DNA of 64,000 bases from Ascoidea asiatica (Eukaryota > Ascomycota > Saccharomycetes > Ascoideales > Ascoideaceae). Position 1 is the stretch's first letter. Every line of letters starts with the position of its first letter. The stretch covers positions 131,699-195,698 of the forward strand of contig BCKQ01000020.1 in assembly GCA_001600695.1 (NCBI GenBank), given 5' to 3'. Positions 32,525-42,210 of this stretch are shown here, one piece after another. The notes beneath the pieces are model-generated. The model was not told the origin of the DNA, did no database searches, and saw only the letters and a list, made by a program, of their open reading frames with translations. The position numbers and the translations under genes were made by a program.

Positions 32525-33643
32525 ATGGTAAAGGAAACAAAATTATATGACCTTTTAGGTGTACCAATAAATGCAGATTCAACTCAATTAAAAAAAGGAT
32601 ATAGAAAAATGGCATTAAAATATCATCCTGATAAACCAACAGGTAATACAGAAAAATTTAAAGAAATTTCTGAAGCTTTTGATATTTTAAATGATAAATC
32701 AAAAAGACAAATTTATGATATTTATGGTTTAGAAGCTACAAGACATGGTGGTCCAATACCACAACAACAACAACAACAACAACATCCTTCAACAAGTAAT
32801 GGTGGTGGTGGTGGTGGTGGTAATCCATTTGGTGGTCATTCTACTTATACTACCTCAAGTAATTTTGGTTCTGATCCATTTTCTCAAGCTGATGCTTTTA
32901 ATATATTCAATTCATTTTTTTCTAATGGTGGTGCTGGTGCTGGTGCTGGTGGTAACATGGATTCATTCTCTTTTTCTAGTGGAATCCCCGGAATGTCAGG
33001 TGCCATCCCCGGCGACATCCCCGGAATGTCCTCGAATATGCCTGGTTCTTTTACTTCTTCATCTTCCAACAACAATAACAACAACAACAACAATAATAAC
33101 AATAACAATAACAACTCTGAAGATATAATTGAATTAGATGCTCCATGTTCTTTAGAAGATTTATATAATGGTTCAACAAAAAAATTTAAAATAAATAGAA
33201 AAAGTATAAATGGTTCAATAGAAACAAAAATAATTGAATTAAATTTAAAAAAAGGTTGGAAAAAAGGTACAAAAATAACTTTTAAAAATGAAGGTGATTA
33301 TTTACCTTTAAAAAATAAAAGACAATCAATTTGTTTTAAAATTATTGAAAAAAATCATAATTTTTTTAAAAGAGATAATAATAATTTATTATATAATTTA
33401 AAAATTTCATTTAAAGAAAGTTTATTATCTTTTAAAAAAAAAATTAATTTATTAAATGGTAAAATTATTATAATTTCAAAAAATTTACCAACAAATAATA
33501 ATTCTAAAATTATTTATCCAGGTAGTGGAATGCCAATTTCAAATAAATTAAATCAATTTGGTGATTTAATTGTAAATATTATTGTTAATTATCCTTCTTC
33601 ATTATCTCAACATCAAAAAGATCTTATTCAAAATAATTTTTAA
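32525..33643 (+). CDS. SIS1: Class B J-domain co-chaperone Sis1
   Basis: The 372-residue protein begins with a J domain almost word for word like Sis1 ([20 protein letters not shown]), with the Hsp70-activating HPD at about residues 34-36 and [15 protein letters not shown] Gln run, a Gly-rich region, and a Gly/Met region with [17 protein letters not shown] follow, where codons turn abruptly GC-rich (32985-33040). After an Asn run come the C-terminal substrate-binding domains ([38 protein letters not shown]) with the dimerisation end. No Cys-rich zinc region is present, so it is class B. It works with cytosolic/nuclear Hsp70 in folding and prion-fragment handling. The heat-shock element upstream fits. 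It converges with ELO3, with 16 bp between stops. Confidence 0.95.
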   Translation: MVKETKLYDLLGVPINADSTQLKKGYRKMALKYHPDKPTGNTEKFKEISEAFDILNDKSKRQIYDIYGLEATRHGGPIPQQQQQQQHPSTSNGGGGGGGNPFGGHSTYTTSSNFGSDPFSQADAFNIFNSFFSNGGAGAGAGGNMDSFSFSSGIPGMSGAIPGDIPGMSSNMPGSFTSSSSNNNNNNNNNNNNNNNNSEDIIELDAPCSLEDLYNGSTKKFKINRKSINGSIETKIIELNLKKGWKKGTKITFKNEGDYLPLKNKRQSICFKIIEKNHNFFKRDNNNLLYNLKISFKESLLSFKKKINLLNGKIIIISKNLPTNNNSKIIYPGSGMPISNKLNQFGDLIVNIIVNYPSSLSQHQKDLIQNNF

Positions 33644-33659
33644 TTTATTAACAATATAA

Positions 33660-34781
33660 TTATAAATTTTTTTTTGTATATTCATTAACTTTAGCTGCAA
33701 CACCTCCTTTAATTAATTTAACTTGTTCAGATTTTTTACCATTTTTTTTATAAACATCAATATAAAATAAAATAAATAAAATTAAATATGATGAAAGAAT
33801 TGAACATCCCCAAATTGCAGCTTTATTTGATCCTGTACAATTTGAATAATATAATGGTATATATCCACCATTTAAATAATAATCTTTAAAATATCTTGTT
33901 TCTTTATTAATAAAATAATAATAAATAAATTTTTGATATGATGCATAATAAACAAAAATTAAATCAATAATAAATTGTAAAATTTGAAATTTTGTAACAT
34001 ATTCTTTCCACCAAATTTTATAACCTTTAGATTTTAAAAAATAATAAAAATACATTAAAATATGTATAAATAAATTTAATCCAATTACAACCCATGATAT
34101 TGAAGTTTTACCAATTAATTGTGTATAACAAAGTAAAGCAGTTGCACCATGATGATAAATATGTAAAAACATTAATTTTTTAAATTTTAAAATTAAAAAA
34201 AATGTATCTAAAAATTCAAAAAATTTAATTAAATAATTTAAATAATAAATTATAATTAATTTTTTTGTAAATGAATTTTTATTACAAATTGTGAAAAAAA
34301 TTCCATTAAAATAAATTATTGGTATTAATTGTTCAATTAATAATATTAATAATATAAATGAAATTATAGTTAAATTTAAATTATGTAATTGAAAAATAAA
34401 TTTAAAAAATTTTGAATTTAAAAATTTTTTTTTATAAAAATAATTAAAATTTAAATAATTTTTAATATTTAATTTTTTTAAAATATATTGAATAAAAAAA
34501 ATTAAAAAATAATAATTAAAAATTATAAATAAAACTGAATTTAATGTTGATAAATAAGTTTCACCAATTTTAAATTCAAATTTTGATAAATTAAATGAAT
34601 AATTAAATAAAATTAATGAAATTTTATTTATTAATTTATTAAATATATTAAATAAATTTATACCAAATGGTTTTAAAATTGTTGGAATTGGTAAATTTAA
34701 AAATTTTAAAAAATTTGAAATAAATTTTGGTAAAATTTCAATTTTTTCTTTTGAAAAATTAAGTAATTCAAATTCATCCAT
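33660..34781 (-). CDS. ELO3: Very-long-chain fatty acid elongase (ELO3/SUR4 type)
   Basis: The 373-residue protein of about seven membrane helices carries the catalytic histidine box HIYHHG (near residue 206) in FLHIYHHGATALLCYTQLIG, preceded by FEFLDTFFLILK, and followed by TSISWVVIGLNL and WWKEYVTKFQILQF. These phrases and the C-terminal GGVAAKVNEY match Elo3 more closely than Elo2. It catalyses the condensing step that extends acyl-CoA with malonyl-CoA toward C24-C26, in the ER, for sphingolipids. The end has Lys residues (TKKNL) compatible with ER retrieval. Length is near the family norm (345 in yeast). Confidence 0.92.
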   Translation of the reverse strand: MDEFELLNFSKEKIEILPKFISNFLKFLNLPIPTILKPFGINLFNIFNKLINKISLILFNYSFNLSKFEFKIGETYLSTLNSVLFIIFNYYFLIFFIQYILKKLNIKNYLNFNYFYKKKFLNSKFFKFIFQLHNLNLTIISFILLILLIEQLIPIIYFNGIFFTICNKNSFTKKLIIIYYLNYLIKFFEFLDTFFLILKFKKLMFLHIYHHGATALLCYTQLIGKTSISWVVIGLNLFIHILMYFYYFLKSKGYKIWWKEYVTKFQILQFIIDLIFVYYASYQKFIYYYFINKETRYFKDYYLNGGYIPLYYSNCTGSNKAAIWGCSILSSYLILFILFYIDVYKKNGKKSEQVKLIKGGVAAKVNEYTKKNL

Positions 34782-35548
34782 TTTTATTATTTTATTATTT
34801 TATTATTTTATTAGTTATTGATAAATACAAAAAAGAAAAGAAAAGAAAAGAAAATTGATTAATTAATTATTAAAATATTTAAAAATGAAATTGTATTTGA
34901 AATTGACTAAAGTTGATTGGAGATATTTGAATTGAATTAACTAATTGAATTGACTAATTGAATAAAGCGAATGAATATATGATTATGAAATAAATAATAT
35001 TAGAAATGGAAACTTAAGTTATGATTGTATTCTAATTATATTCTTATTTATTTCATTATCTGTTTCAATAATATCTAATTCTATTTCTATTTCCAATTCT
35101 TATTCTTATTCTTATTCTTATTCTTATTTATATATTTTATATATTTTATATATTTTATATATTTTATATATTTTATCTTTTATTTACATTTTCACAACTG
35201 CAACAGGTGTTCTCTGAAGAAAAAAGAGCGGCACGTGAGCGGAGAGCGCGGCACGCACGGAAACTCAACAAAAACAGTGAAAAACAGTGAAAAACACGAA
35301 AAAACACGAAAAAATAAACAATAAAAACAATTAAAAACGCGGGAATTATTTCATGACGCGTGTGGCAGAAGGAAATTGAGGACAGGGCGGCGATGTGGGG
35401 ACAGCAGAAGAGTATTTATGGGACAAGCAGATATAGGACAGTGCTTCGGGACATGAAACACATCCAGGACTGAATGTGTGATATTACAGGACATACACTG
35501 ACCTGAATAGAATATATATGAATAACAATAACAATAACAGTAACAATT
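34782..35548. other. Intergenic region, 767 bp, left of the inverted duplication
   Basis: TTATTC and TATATTTTAT repeats (35095-35175) lead into a GC-richer island (about 35190-35510) with CACGTG (35232-35237), repeats of GTGAAAAACA and ACGAAAAAA, and recurrent GGACA words. An ACAATA/ACAGTA repeat ends directly at the duplication boundary. No gene recognised. Confidence 0.5.
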
Positions 35549-35959
35549 CTTTTTTTATTCTTCAATCTTTTAATCAATGATAATAAAATTATTGAAAATA
35601 CTTTGTGATAATTTACTACTCATATTATTATTATTATTATTACTTTAATTATTCTTATTTAAATGCATTCGAGATTTTAATGTAATATAAGGATATGTAA
35701 ATCCAGTTGCAATTAATTTACCTAATTCTCCAATTAAAAATGCATCAATTGAATTAAATTCTTTAATAATCTCTATTGATTTTTGTTTCTTATTATCTCT
35801 AGTTTCTTCCTTTTCATCTTCATCTTCATCTTCATTCTCTTTACTTTTGGATACTTGAACTTTACATGAAATTGTTAATAATGGATATGTTATAATTAAT
35901 GCTAATACTCCTCCTGTAGCTCCAGAAATTGCATGAATTATTTGATTAACTTCCTTCAT
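35549..35959 (-). pseudogene. PMP47-type carrier, decayed copy
   Basis: Starting at the ATG equivalent to the intact copy (35959-35957), it keeps the first helix (HAISGATGGVLALIITYPLL) and acidic loop. It then jumps in frame from IIKE to FNSIDAFLIG through a 492-bp deletion that removes helices 2-4 and the second signature. A C-to-T change turns the Gln after LNKNN into a stop (TAA, 35645-35647). Two more deletions (78 bp between AAATTA direct repeats, then 47 bp) follow. A readable frame of about 104 residues remains but cannot form a six-helix carrier. GAL in FLIGALG is GEL here, another change at a conserved spot. Confidence 0.9.
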
Positions 35960-36429
35960 ATCAAACCCACTCTTAATTATTCTCAATCACTTTATGTTTC
36001 CAGAGTTATTTCTAGAATATTACTCATTTAAATATCAATTGATTTATAAAATATTTCATCAANCAATCTCAAAATAAGCCAAAATTGGTAATAAAATCCA
36101 TAAAATATTTTAATTTTTTTAAATTGTGGAGAAACAGCGCAAAACAAACGCAGAACTANCGCAGAACTACCGCAATGCAAAAACTATTCATTGCCTCACA
36201 TGATCTACGCACTTTCGCGTTTTCAATCGCGCAATTTTGAAATTTAAATCAAATTTCAATTTTTGATGGCAAAGATCAAAAGAAGTTATTTAATCAATTG
36301 AATAAAGATAATAAATATNATTAATATAATTAGTAGATTTAAGATATTGAGGAGGTTAAATAGATTATAGAGAACCAATTGAGTTGGAGAATAAGGAAAC
36401 TAAGGGAATTGGAAAANAAAATAATCACA
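35960..36429. promoter_or_regulatory. Bidirectional promoter region of DFM1 and the carrier (left copy)
   Basis: 470 bp between divergent starts, without indels relative to the right copy. The centre is GC-richer, with repeated CGCAGAACTA words (36149-36172) and CTACGCACTTTCGCG. Four ambiguous bases lie here. Because the sequence is shared by both arms, both DFM1 copies probably have the same control. Confidence 0.6.
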
Positions 36430-37474
36430 ATGTCAGAAATACGTCAGTAAGTATTTATTCAATCATAATCCAAAAGTAAGATAATAAAGATAAAATACTA
36501 ATGAAATATATTATTTTATTTTAATAAGATTTATTAAAGAAATACCTCCTGTAACAAGGACATTTTTACTTGGTCCATTAACTTTACAAGGTTTACATTC
36601 TTTAGGTTTAATATCTTCTTCAACTTGGCTTTGTTATTGGCCTGCAATTTTTAAAAAATATCAAATTTGGAGACCATTTTCTGCATTTTTTATTGCTTCT
36701 GGTATTCCAATGGAACAATTATTTACAATGTATATGATTTATTCATATGGAAAATCTTTAGAAATTAATAAATTTAAAAACATTACTTTAAATTATATTT
36801 ATTATATTATTATTATATGTCCAATATTATTATTTTCAACAATTTTAACAGAAAAATTAGCTTTATTAAGTGCATTACTTGGTTCATTTATTTATACATG
36901 GTCAAGATTTAATAAAAATACAAGAGTTAATTATATGTTCATACCAATTAAAGGAGAATTATTACCTTTGGCAACATTATCATTTTCATTATTATTAGGT
37001 GGATTTAATGCATTCTGGGAATCTTTATGGGGTTGTATTGGAGGTTATGTTTATGGATGTTTTGAAAATGGAAATTTTGGTCCATTTATTCATTATTTAA
37101 ATTATAAATTTTTTATTAAAAATGATAATAATAATAATAATAATAATAATAGTGAAAAATATATTGATGGTGGATTTCTTAATGCACCAGATTGGTTAAT
37201 TTCATTAAGAAATACATTATTACCAACACATACATATGCAGGAAATAAATATAATTATTTAAAAAAAAATAGAGGAGGTTATAGACTTGGAGATTTAGAT
37301 GATCAAGATAATAATAATAATAATAATAGTAATAGTAATAGTAATAGTAATACCGAAAGTAATAGCATTGGTGTTAATAAAAAAGAATCTCAGAATAAAT
37401 CTTCGAGTAGTGGATTATTAAGAAATTTAACTAGAAGTAATTTTAAAGGTAAAGGTCATAGACTTGGGGAATGA
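36430..37474 (+). CDS. DFM1: Dfm1-like derlin, left copy (one intron)
   Basis: Exon 1 is 36430-36446 (MSEIR plus two bases). The 82-nt intron (36447-36528) has GTAAGT, TACTAAT and AG, and exon 2 is 36529-37474. The 320-residue protein starts MSEIRQFIKEIPPVTRTFLL, with the derlin segments WRPFSAFF and helices to about residue 200. The C-terminal tail carries two SHP-like boxes, GGYRLG and FKGKGHRLG, which bind Cdc48/p97. Derlins are rhomboid pseudoproteases in ER-associated degradation; Dfm1 extracts membrane substrates with Cdc48. The tail has 8 Asn in one run where the right copy has 16. It differs from that copy by at least Lys/Arg in PIKGELL and Ile/Thr in the tail. Frame is intact, so both copies may be active. 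Confidence 0.9.
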
Positions 37475-37502
37475 GCAAAAAAAAAAAAATAGAAATTGAT
37501 AA

Positions 37503-37961
37503 TTAATAATCAACAAAATCATCACCTTTATCTTTACAATATTCAATTAATGGTTCAATAATTTTTTTCCATTTTTCAGAATTATTATAATATTCATCAC
37601 AACCATCAGAAATACATTTATTAACTTTATATCTAAAATGAGCAGAACAATTACAATTTTCACCAATTAAATCATCTTGAAAATTACAACCTTTAAAAAG
37701 TAATTCAGTTTCTCTACATTCTTTATCACACCAAAAATCAGGCCATTGAATATCATCATTTAATTTTTTTAATTCAGATAATGGTAAATTTTTAATTTCT
37801 TCATATGATAAATCTGATAAATTTAATAAATTTGATAAATTTGATAAATTTGTTAAATTTCTTGATTGAATAATATTTTCTAAATCATTTGGAATTGGAC
37901 CTGCGGAGGTAATAAAAGAAAAAGAAAAAAGAGTAAATGGAATTAAAATATATGAATGCAT
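37503..37961 (-). CDS. Secreted CFEM-like eight-cysteine protein
   Basis: The 152-residue protein has a signal peptide (residues 1-20, ending SFITSAG), a Leu/Asn/Ser repeat stretch (LTNLSNLSNLLNLSDLS) and a C-terminal domain with eight cysteines at 78, 82, 92, 103, 105, 116, 121 and 142. The spacing C-x3-C-x9-C-x10-CxC-x10-C-x4-C-x20-C fits the fungal CFEM domain, with only the last interval longer than usual. Asp residues lie between the third and fourth Cys (NFQDDLIGEN), where haem-binding CFEM proteins have their axial Asp. No GPI signal follows, so it would be a soluble secreted protein, as the Csa2 haemophore of Candida albicans. Haem binding is inference. It converges with the left DFM1, 28 bp apart. 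Confidence 0.68.
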   Translation of the reverse strand: MHSYILIPFTLFSFSFITSAGPIPNDLENIIQSRNLTNLSNLSNLLNLSDLSYEEIKNLPLSELKKLNDDIQWPDFWCDKECRETELLFKGCNFQDDLIGENCNCSAHFRYKVNKCISDGCDEYYNNSEKWKKIIEPLIEYCKDKGDDFVDY

Positions 37962-38800
37962 TTTTAAATATATTATTATATTATTACGTTAAACTTTTGT
38001 ATATATAAGATATTATGATTATTAGAAATTGAATAATAATTTGCTAATGATTAATGATTAATGATTAAATGATTAATGAATAATGAGTTAATAGTTTTAA
38101 AAGTAGTAAATATTATATTAACAAAAATAAAATCTGATTATTATACTGTATATTTAAATGGGTATTCGAATCTTAATATTGAGTTAACCATGGAATAAAC
38201 AGAAAGAAATGACAGAAAAACTAAAAAATTAAATGTTTTCTTCAGCAAATTCACCAAATTCACCAGAAAACCTCAAAAACTTCAAAAAAAAAAAGGATTT
38301 TGGCACAAAAACAAAAAAATCAAAAAATATAAAAACATAGCCGATAGCCGACACAGTCGGATATGCCGGCATATGAATATGTATGCATATGCTTTTATAC
38401 ATGCCTTTAATAACAGTTTGGTGCTTATAACGGAACTTAAAAAAAGTGTTCCGGAAACAAATCCATGCACAAGGAAATAAGAGCCCTAATTGCATCCGTA
38501 AGAGCCCTTTTGCTTCCGTGTACGGAATCCTTGTAACCGTGCCATGGAACTTGTTCCTGTATTTTGTTCCTGACTTTGTTAGGTGTTAATTTCAGGAACA
38601 ATTTCAATTTCAATCTGGAGATGGACAATGAAAGTTGGAAATATTTCAATGAATTGACAAGAAACAATGAAATATACAAAAGATATAAGATAATATTCTA
38701 ATTGTAAAGTGTAAATTAACTTGTTTTAGTAATAAAAATATTGTGGATTATCCAATTTCAATTTCAATTCAAGAAAATTCAAGAAAAAATATTTAAAAAA
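37962..38800. other. Divergent intergenic region, 839 bp, CFEM-like gene to EMP47
   Basis: AT-rich flanks enclose a GC-richer segment (38330-38600) with ATATGCCGGCATAT palindromic sequence (38369-38382), AGCCCTAA (38482-38489), and CCGT/ACGG pairs around 38505-38530. Frames of 60-90 codons on the minus strand here lack any recognisable feature. No gene called. Confidence 0.5.
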
Positions 38801-40441
38801 ATGTTTCAATTAATAAAATTAAAATTAAATTTAAAGATAAATTTAATTTTTTTACCAATTTTAATAATATTTCTTTTATCATTAATTAAATCAATTAATG
38901 CTCATTATCCTACTGAACCAGTGAAATTTTCTTCAATGTTATCATTACCTGATTTAACATCATTAATTGATAATTTTAAAATTGAAAATTTACCAAATTT
39001 TAAAAAAAAACATTCAACAATTTTTAAACCTGGTAGAATAATTTTAACTCCAAGTGGTAATGAAGATAATAATGATATTGAAAATAATAATGATAATAAT
39101 AGTAATAAAAAAAGAATAATTGGTTCAATTTGGAATTTAAAAAATAAATTATATTCAAATAATTGGACAATTAAATTAACTTTTAGATCTTTAAATGCTT
39201 TAGGTAAAACTAATGGTGGTCTTGCATTTTTTTTAATTAAAGATGATGATAATAATAATAATAATAATTTTAAAGATTTTGAGAAAAATGTAATTAATAA
39301 TGATATTGATTTATATGGTGGTCCATCAAAATTTAATGGTTTATCTTTAATTATTGATTCTAATGGTCCTTTATCTTCTTCACTTAGAGGTTATTTAAAT
39401 AATAATGAAAAAAAATTTAATATTAATGATAATTTATTTTTTAGCCAAAGTTTTGCTTCATGTTTAATTGCTTATCAAAATTCAAAAGTTCCAATAACTT
39501 TAAAATTATCATATTCAAAAAATAATAATAATTTATTTGTTGCTTCAATTGATAATAAAATTTGTTTTAGATCTCAAAATTTAATTGATTTTTCAAATTC
39601 TAATGGTTATTATATTGGTATATCTGCAGATTCTGGTGATAATGGTATTGAAAATTTTGAAATTTTAAAATTTAAAGTTTTTGATGAAGATATTTTAAAA
39701 GAAGAATTAAATGAATTTGGTGAATATGCTTTACAACCAAAATTAATTCAAAAAACAATTGATAAAAATGATAATAAAGAAAAATATATTGAAGCTCCAA
39801 TTGAACAACAAAAATTAAATATACAAAATTTACAAAAACAAAAAGATGAAATTGAAAAAATTAATCAAGAAAATAATAATAATAACAATAATAATAATAA
39901 CAATAATAATAATCAAATAAATAATGATTTAATTAAATTAACAAATTTAATGCATTCATTAGAATCTAAATTTCAAAAGTTTAATAATAAATTAGAAGAT
40001 TCTATTAAAAAACAAAATTCAATATCATCATCATCAACGACAAATAATAATAATGGAAATTCAAATTCAAACATTGATACTGAAAGAATTTTAAATGAAA
40101 TTAATTCATTAAATTCAAAACTAAATACAATTAATGATCAAATTGAAGAAATTTCAATAGTTCAAGATAATTCAATTTTAAAAAATTTAAGAAAATTAAT
40201 TTTAATTGAAGATAATAAAAAATTAGATAAAAATAATTTTATAAATACAAATTTAAAAAATTTAAATAATTTAATCAATCAACAAAAATTAAATGCAAAA
40301 CCAATGAATCATTCAAATAATTCTTCTATTAATTTAAATTCAATAAAATATATAATGTGGTTATTAATAATAATTACTTCATGTTTATTATTCATTAATG
40401 TTAAATTAACAAGTGAAATTAAACATTCAAAATTATTATGA
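38801..40441 (+). CDS. EMP47: Emp46/Emp47-type L-type lectin cargo receptor
   Basis: I choose ATG 38801 (546 residues) because it begins a clean signal peptide (MFQLIKLKLNLKINLIFLPI to SINA); upstream in-frame sequence has no earlier ATG. The luminal lectin domain (about 25-310) contains TNGGLAFFLI, YGGPSKFNGLSLIIDSNG and GYYIGISADSGDNGIENFEI. A coiled-coil and Asn-rich stalk follows, then one membrane helix (YIMWLLIIITSCLLFINV) and a short tail ending HSKLL, close to the KTKLL of yeast Emp47, which combines ER retrieval and exit signals. Such proteins cycle between ER and Golgi in COPII/COPI vesicles and carry glycoproteins. Length is somewhat above Emp47 (445). Emp46 cannot be excluded. Confidence 0.87.
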   Translation: MFQLIKLKLNLKINLIFLPILIIFLLSLIKSINAHYPTEPVKFSSMLSLPDLTSLIDNFKIENLPNFKKKHSTIFKPGRIILTPSGNEDNNDIENNNDNNSNKKRIIGSIWNLKNKLYSNNWTIKLTFRSLNALGKTNGGLAFFLIKDDDNNNNNNFKDFEKNVINNDIDLYGGPSKFNGLSLIIDSNGPLSSSLRGYLNNNEKKFNINDNLFFSQSFASCLIAYQNSKVPITLKLSYSKNNNNLFVASIDNKICFRSQNLIDFSNSNGYYIGISADSGDNGIENFEILKFKVFDEDILKEELNEFGEYALQPKLIQKTIDKNDNKEKYIEAPIEQQKLNIQNLQKQKDEIEKINQENNNNNNNNNNNNNNQINNDLIKLTNLMHSLESKFQKFNNKLEDSIKKQNSISSSSTTNNNNGNSNSNIDTERILNEINSLNSKLNTINDQIEEISIVQDNSILKNLRKLILIEDNKKLDKNNFINTNLKNLNNLINQQKLNAKPMNHSNNSSINLNSIKYIMWLLIIITSCLLFINVKLTSEIKHSKLL

Positions 40442-41326
40442 TTTTCTTCCTTTTACTTTTACTTTTAATTTCACTTTTATATCACCTTTTACATTTTATT
40501 TTTTAAATATCTTTTAAATTATTCTTCCATTTTATTTTTTTTCTCAAGTTGGTATCATTAACTGTATTTGTATTTAGTATTTTTATCGTTTATATTCAAT
40601 ACACGTCTCTTCTAATTCAATTGCTTCACTTCAATTCAGCTATTTTAATTCAATACATGTCTCTTCAACTAATCGTTTCTTTCCTTCAATTGTTTCAATT
40701 AAAATTGATTTCAAATTGATTTCAAATTACTTTCAATTTAATTTCAAATTTAATTTCAAATTGAAAAATTTCAGTGCCCCGTAAATAAAAGCGGGAATTC
40801 CGAGCTTTTTTATGGAACCCCGAATATATTTTGTGACCCGAAAAACACGAAAAAAAAAAAAACGCGAAAAAATTAAAAACAAAAACCAAAAAACAAAAAA
40901 AAAAGCTGAAGCCACAAAAATAGGAAATTTTTTAAATTTTTTAAATTCTTCAAATTCTTCAAATTCTTCAAATTATCTCATTTTTAACATATTTCTATAT
41001 TTAAGGGTTCATTGATTATAATTACCTAGAAATTGGGGTATTTTAGAAAAACACTGCCTATGAAATAAATAGAAACAATCTAATAAATCAAGTTATGAAA
41101 TTGTCAGAAATGGAACTTAATAATCTTTGAAGAATTACCACAACTAAGGCAAATCAACAGATTTATTATCATTTGATAAAAATGATTTTAAAAGAAATCA
41201 TATAAATACAAAATGAATTATTGATTCTCCTTTTAATTCACTTTAATAAATATTTCTGCAAATCTTGTTGAATTTGATACAATATATATATATATATATA
41301 TATATAATTCAATAACAATATTCAAA
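40442..41326. other. Intergenic region, 885 bp, EMP47 to the small membrane protein pair
   Basis: Pyrimidine-rich sequence with repeats of TTTCAAATT and TTCAATTC, a short GC-richer patch (40775-40880) with A runs, and an AT dinucleotide tract (41282-41306) ending 20 bp before the next ATG. Short frames in the patch look spurious. No gene seen. Confidence 0.55.
41282..41306. repeat. AT dinucleotide tract before the small membrane protein gene
   Basis: Continuous AT run ending about 20 bp from the ATG at 41327, so it is part of the core promoter or 5' leader. Confidence 0.8.
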
Positions 41327-41770
41327 ATGTTATCAACTATAAGACTTGCATCTATAATAATCTTAGGAGTTTTTATTCTTTTATTTTTCATAAATTTAAT
41401 TCAATTATTTAGAGTTTATTCAAGAAAAGAATTTAAAAATTATTCAAAACAAATTTATATTAGTTTAGTAATAACTGCTTTTTCAATTTGGTCAATTCCT
41501 GATACTTATAATGAATTAGATCAATGTTATCCTCAATCAAATTCAAATTCAAATTCAAATAATGCAAATAATTTTGATAATTATACAAAAATTTGTAAAA
41601 TTATGTCTGCAATTTCAATAACTTTGGTTCCTTTATTTAGTTTTGTTATTGCTTTTATTACTTTAACAAAAGTTACAAGACATTTTAAAAAAAATGATAA
41701 ATCTAATTATATTAATTTCATATCTAATAATAATATTCAAAATAATTCTTATCAGAAATTACAAGACTAA
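41327..41770 (+). CDS. Small three-helix membrane protein, first of a tandem pair
   Basis: I do not recognise the family. The 147-residue protein has predicted helices at about 8-28, 43-57 and 91-115. Between the second and third is a loop with YNELDQCYPQ, an Asn/Ser run and KIC, giving two Cys that could pair outside the membrane; the tail is Asn-rich and ends NNSYQKLQD. The next gene (42211) is clearly a paralogue: YSR after helix 1, YNELDQC, CK(I/L)MSAISIT before helix 3, and a related tail. The two make a local duplication between EMP47 and velvet-like gene 2. A four-TM-like or signalling role cannot be argued from sequence. Confidence 0.72.
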   Translation: MLSTIRLASIIILGVFILLFFINLIQLFRVYSRKEFKNYSKQIYISLVITAFSIWSIPDTYNELDQCYPQSNSNSNSNNANNFDNYTKICKIMSAISITLVPLFSFVIAFITLTKVTRHFKKNDKSNYINFISNNNIQNNSYQKLQD

Positions 41771-42210
41771 CAATAAATATAAATATTTTAAGAAATTTAA
41801 GTAATTAATCACTAGTATTTTTTTGTTTTATAATATAATATAATTTTAATATATATATATATATATTTCAATATTATTATTTGTTTGTTTCATTATTATT
41901 TCTGTTTTATTTCTATTTTCATTTTTATACTAAAAAAATCACTTAATCATTTATTAAAACTTTTGATCTACTGTACTCTTAAAAATAAATCTCAAAAATT
42001 GAATTAAATACAGGATTCTGGATATTTATTATACCAAGCCCTTGTTTGCAATATGAAAGGTTCCAATTATCAAATTTAATAATAATTTTTGTTTTCTTTG
42101 TCATATATAAAGGAGTTTATATTTAATTTTATCTTTTTTATTTTATCTTTTTTCTTTGAAAATAAGATTATTTCAACTTCCTACTAAATCAAATATTTAT
42201 ATGAATAAAA
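41771..42210. other. Spacer between the tandem membrane protein genes
   Basis: 440 bp of AT-rich sequence with a short AT tract (41850-41866). No frame or recognisable site. Confidence 0.6.

Larger units (their letters stand above)
35549..37474 (+). repeat. Left arm of an inverted duplication (DFM1 plus decayed carrier)
   Basis: This arm is the reverse complement of 47909-50457. Homology starts at CTTTTTTTATTC (35549) and ends exactly at the DFM1 stop codon (37474). The 623-bp length difference is fully explained: deletions here of 492, 78 and 47 bp, an eight-codon shorter Asn run (24 bp), against 6 and 12 bp of extra codons. Point differences are few. Ambiguous bases at 36063, 36159, 36319 and 36417 mirror those in the other arm. 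Confidence 0.93.
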
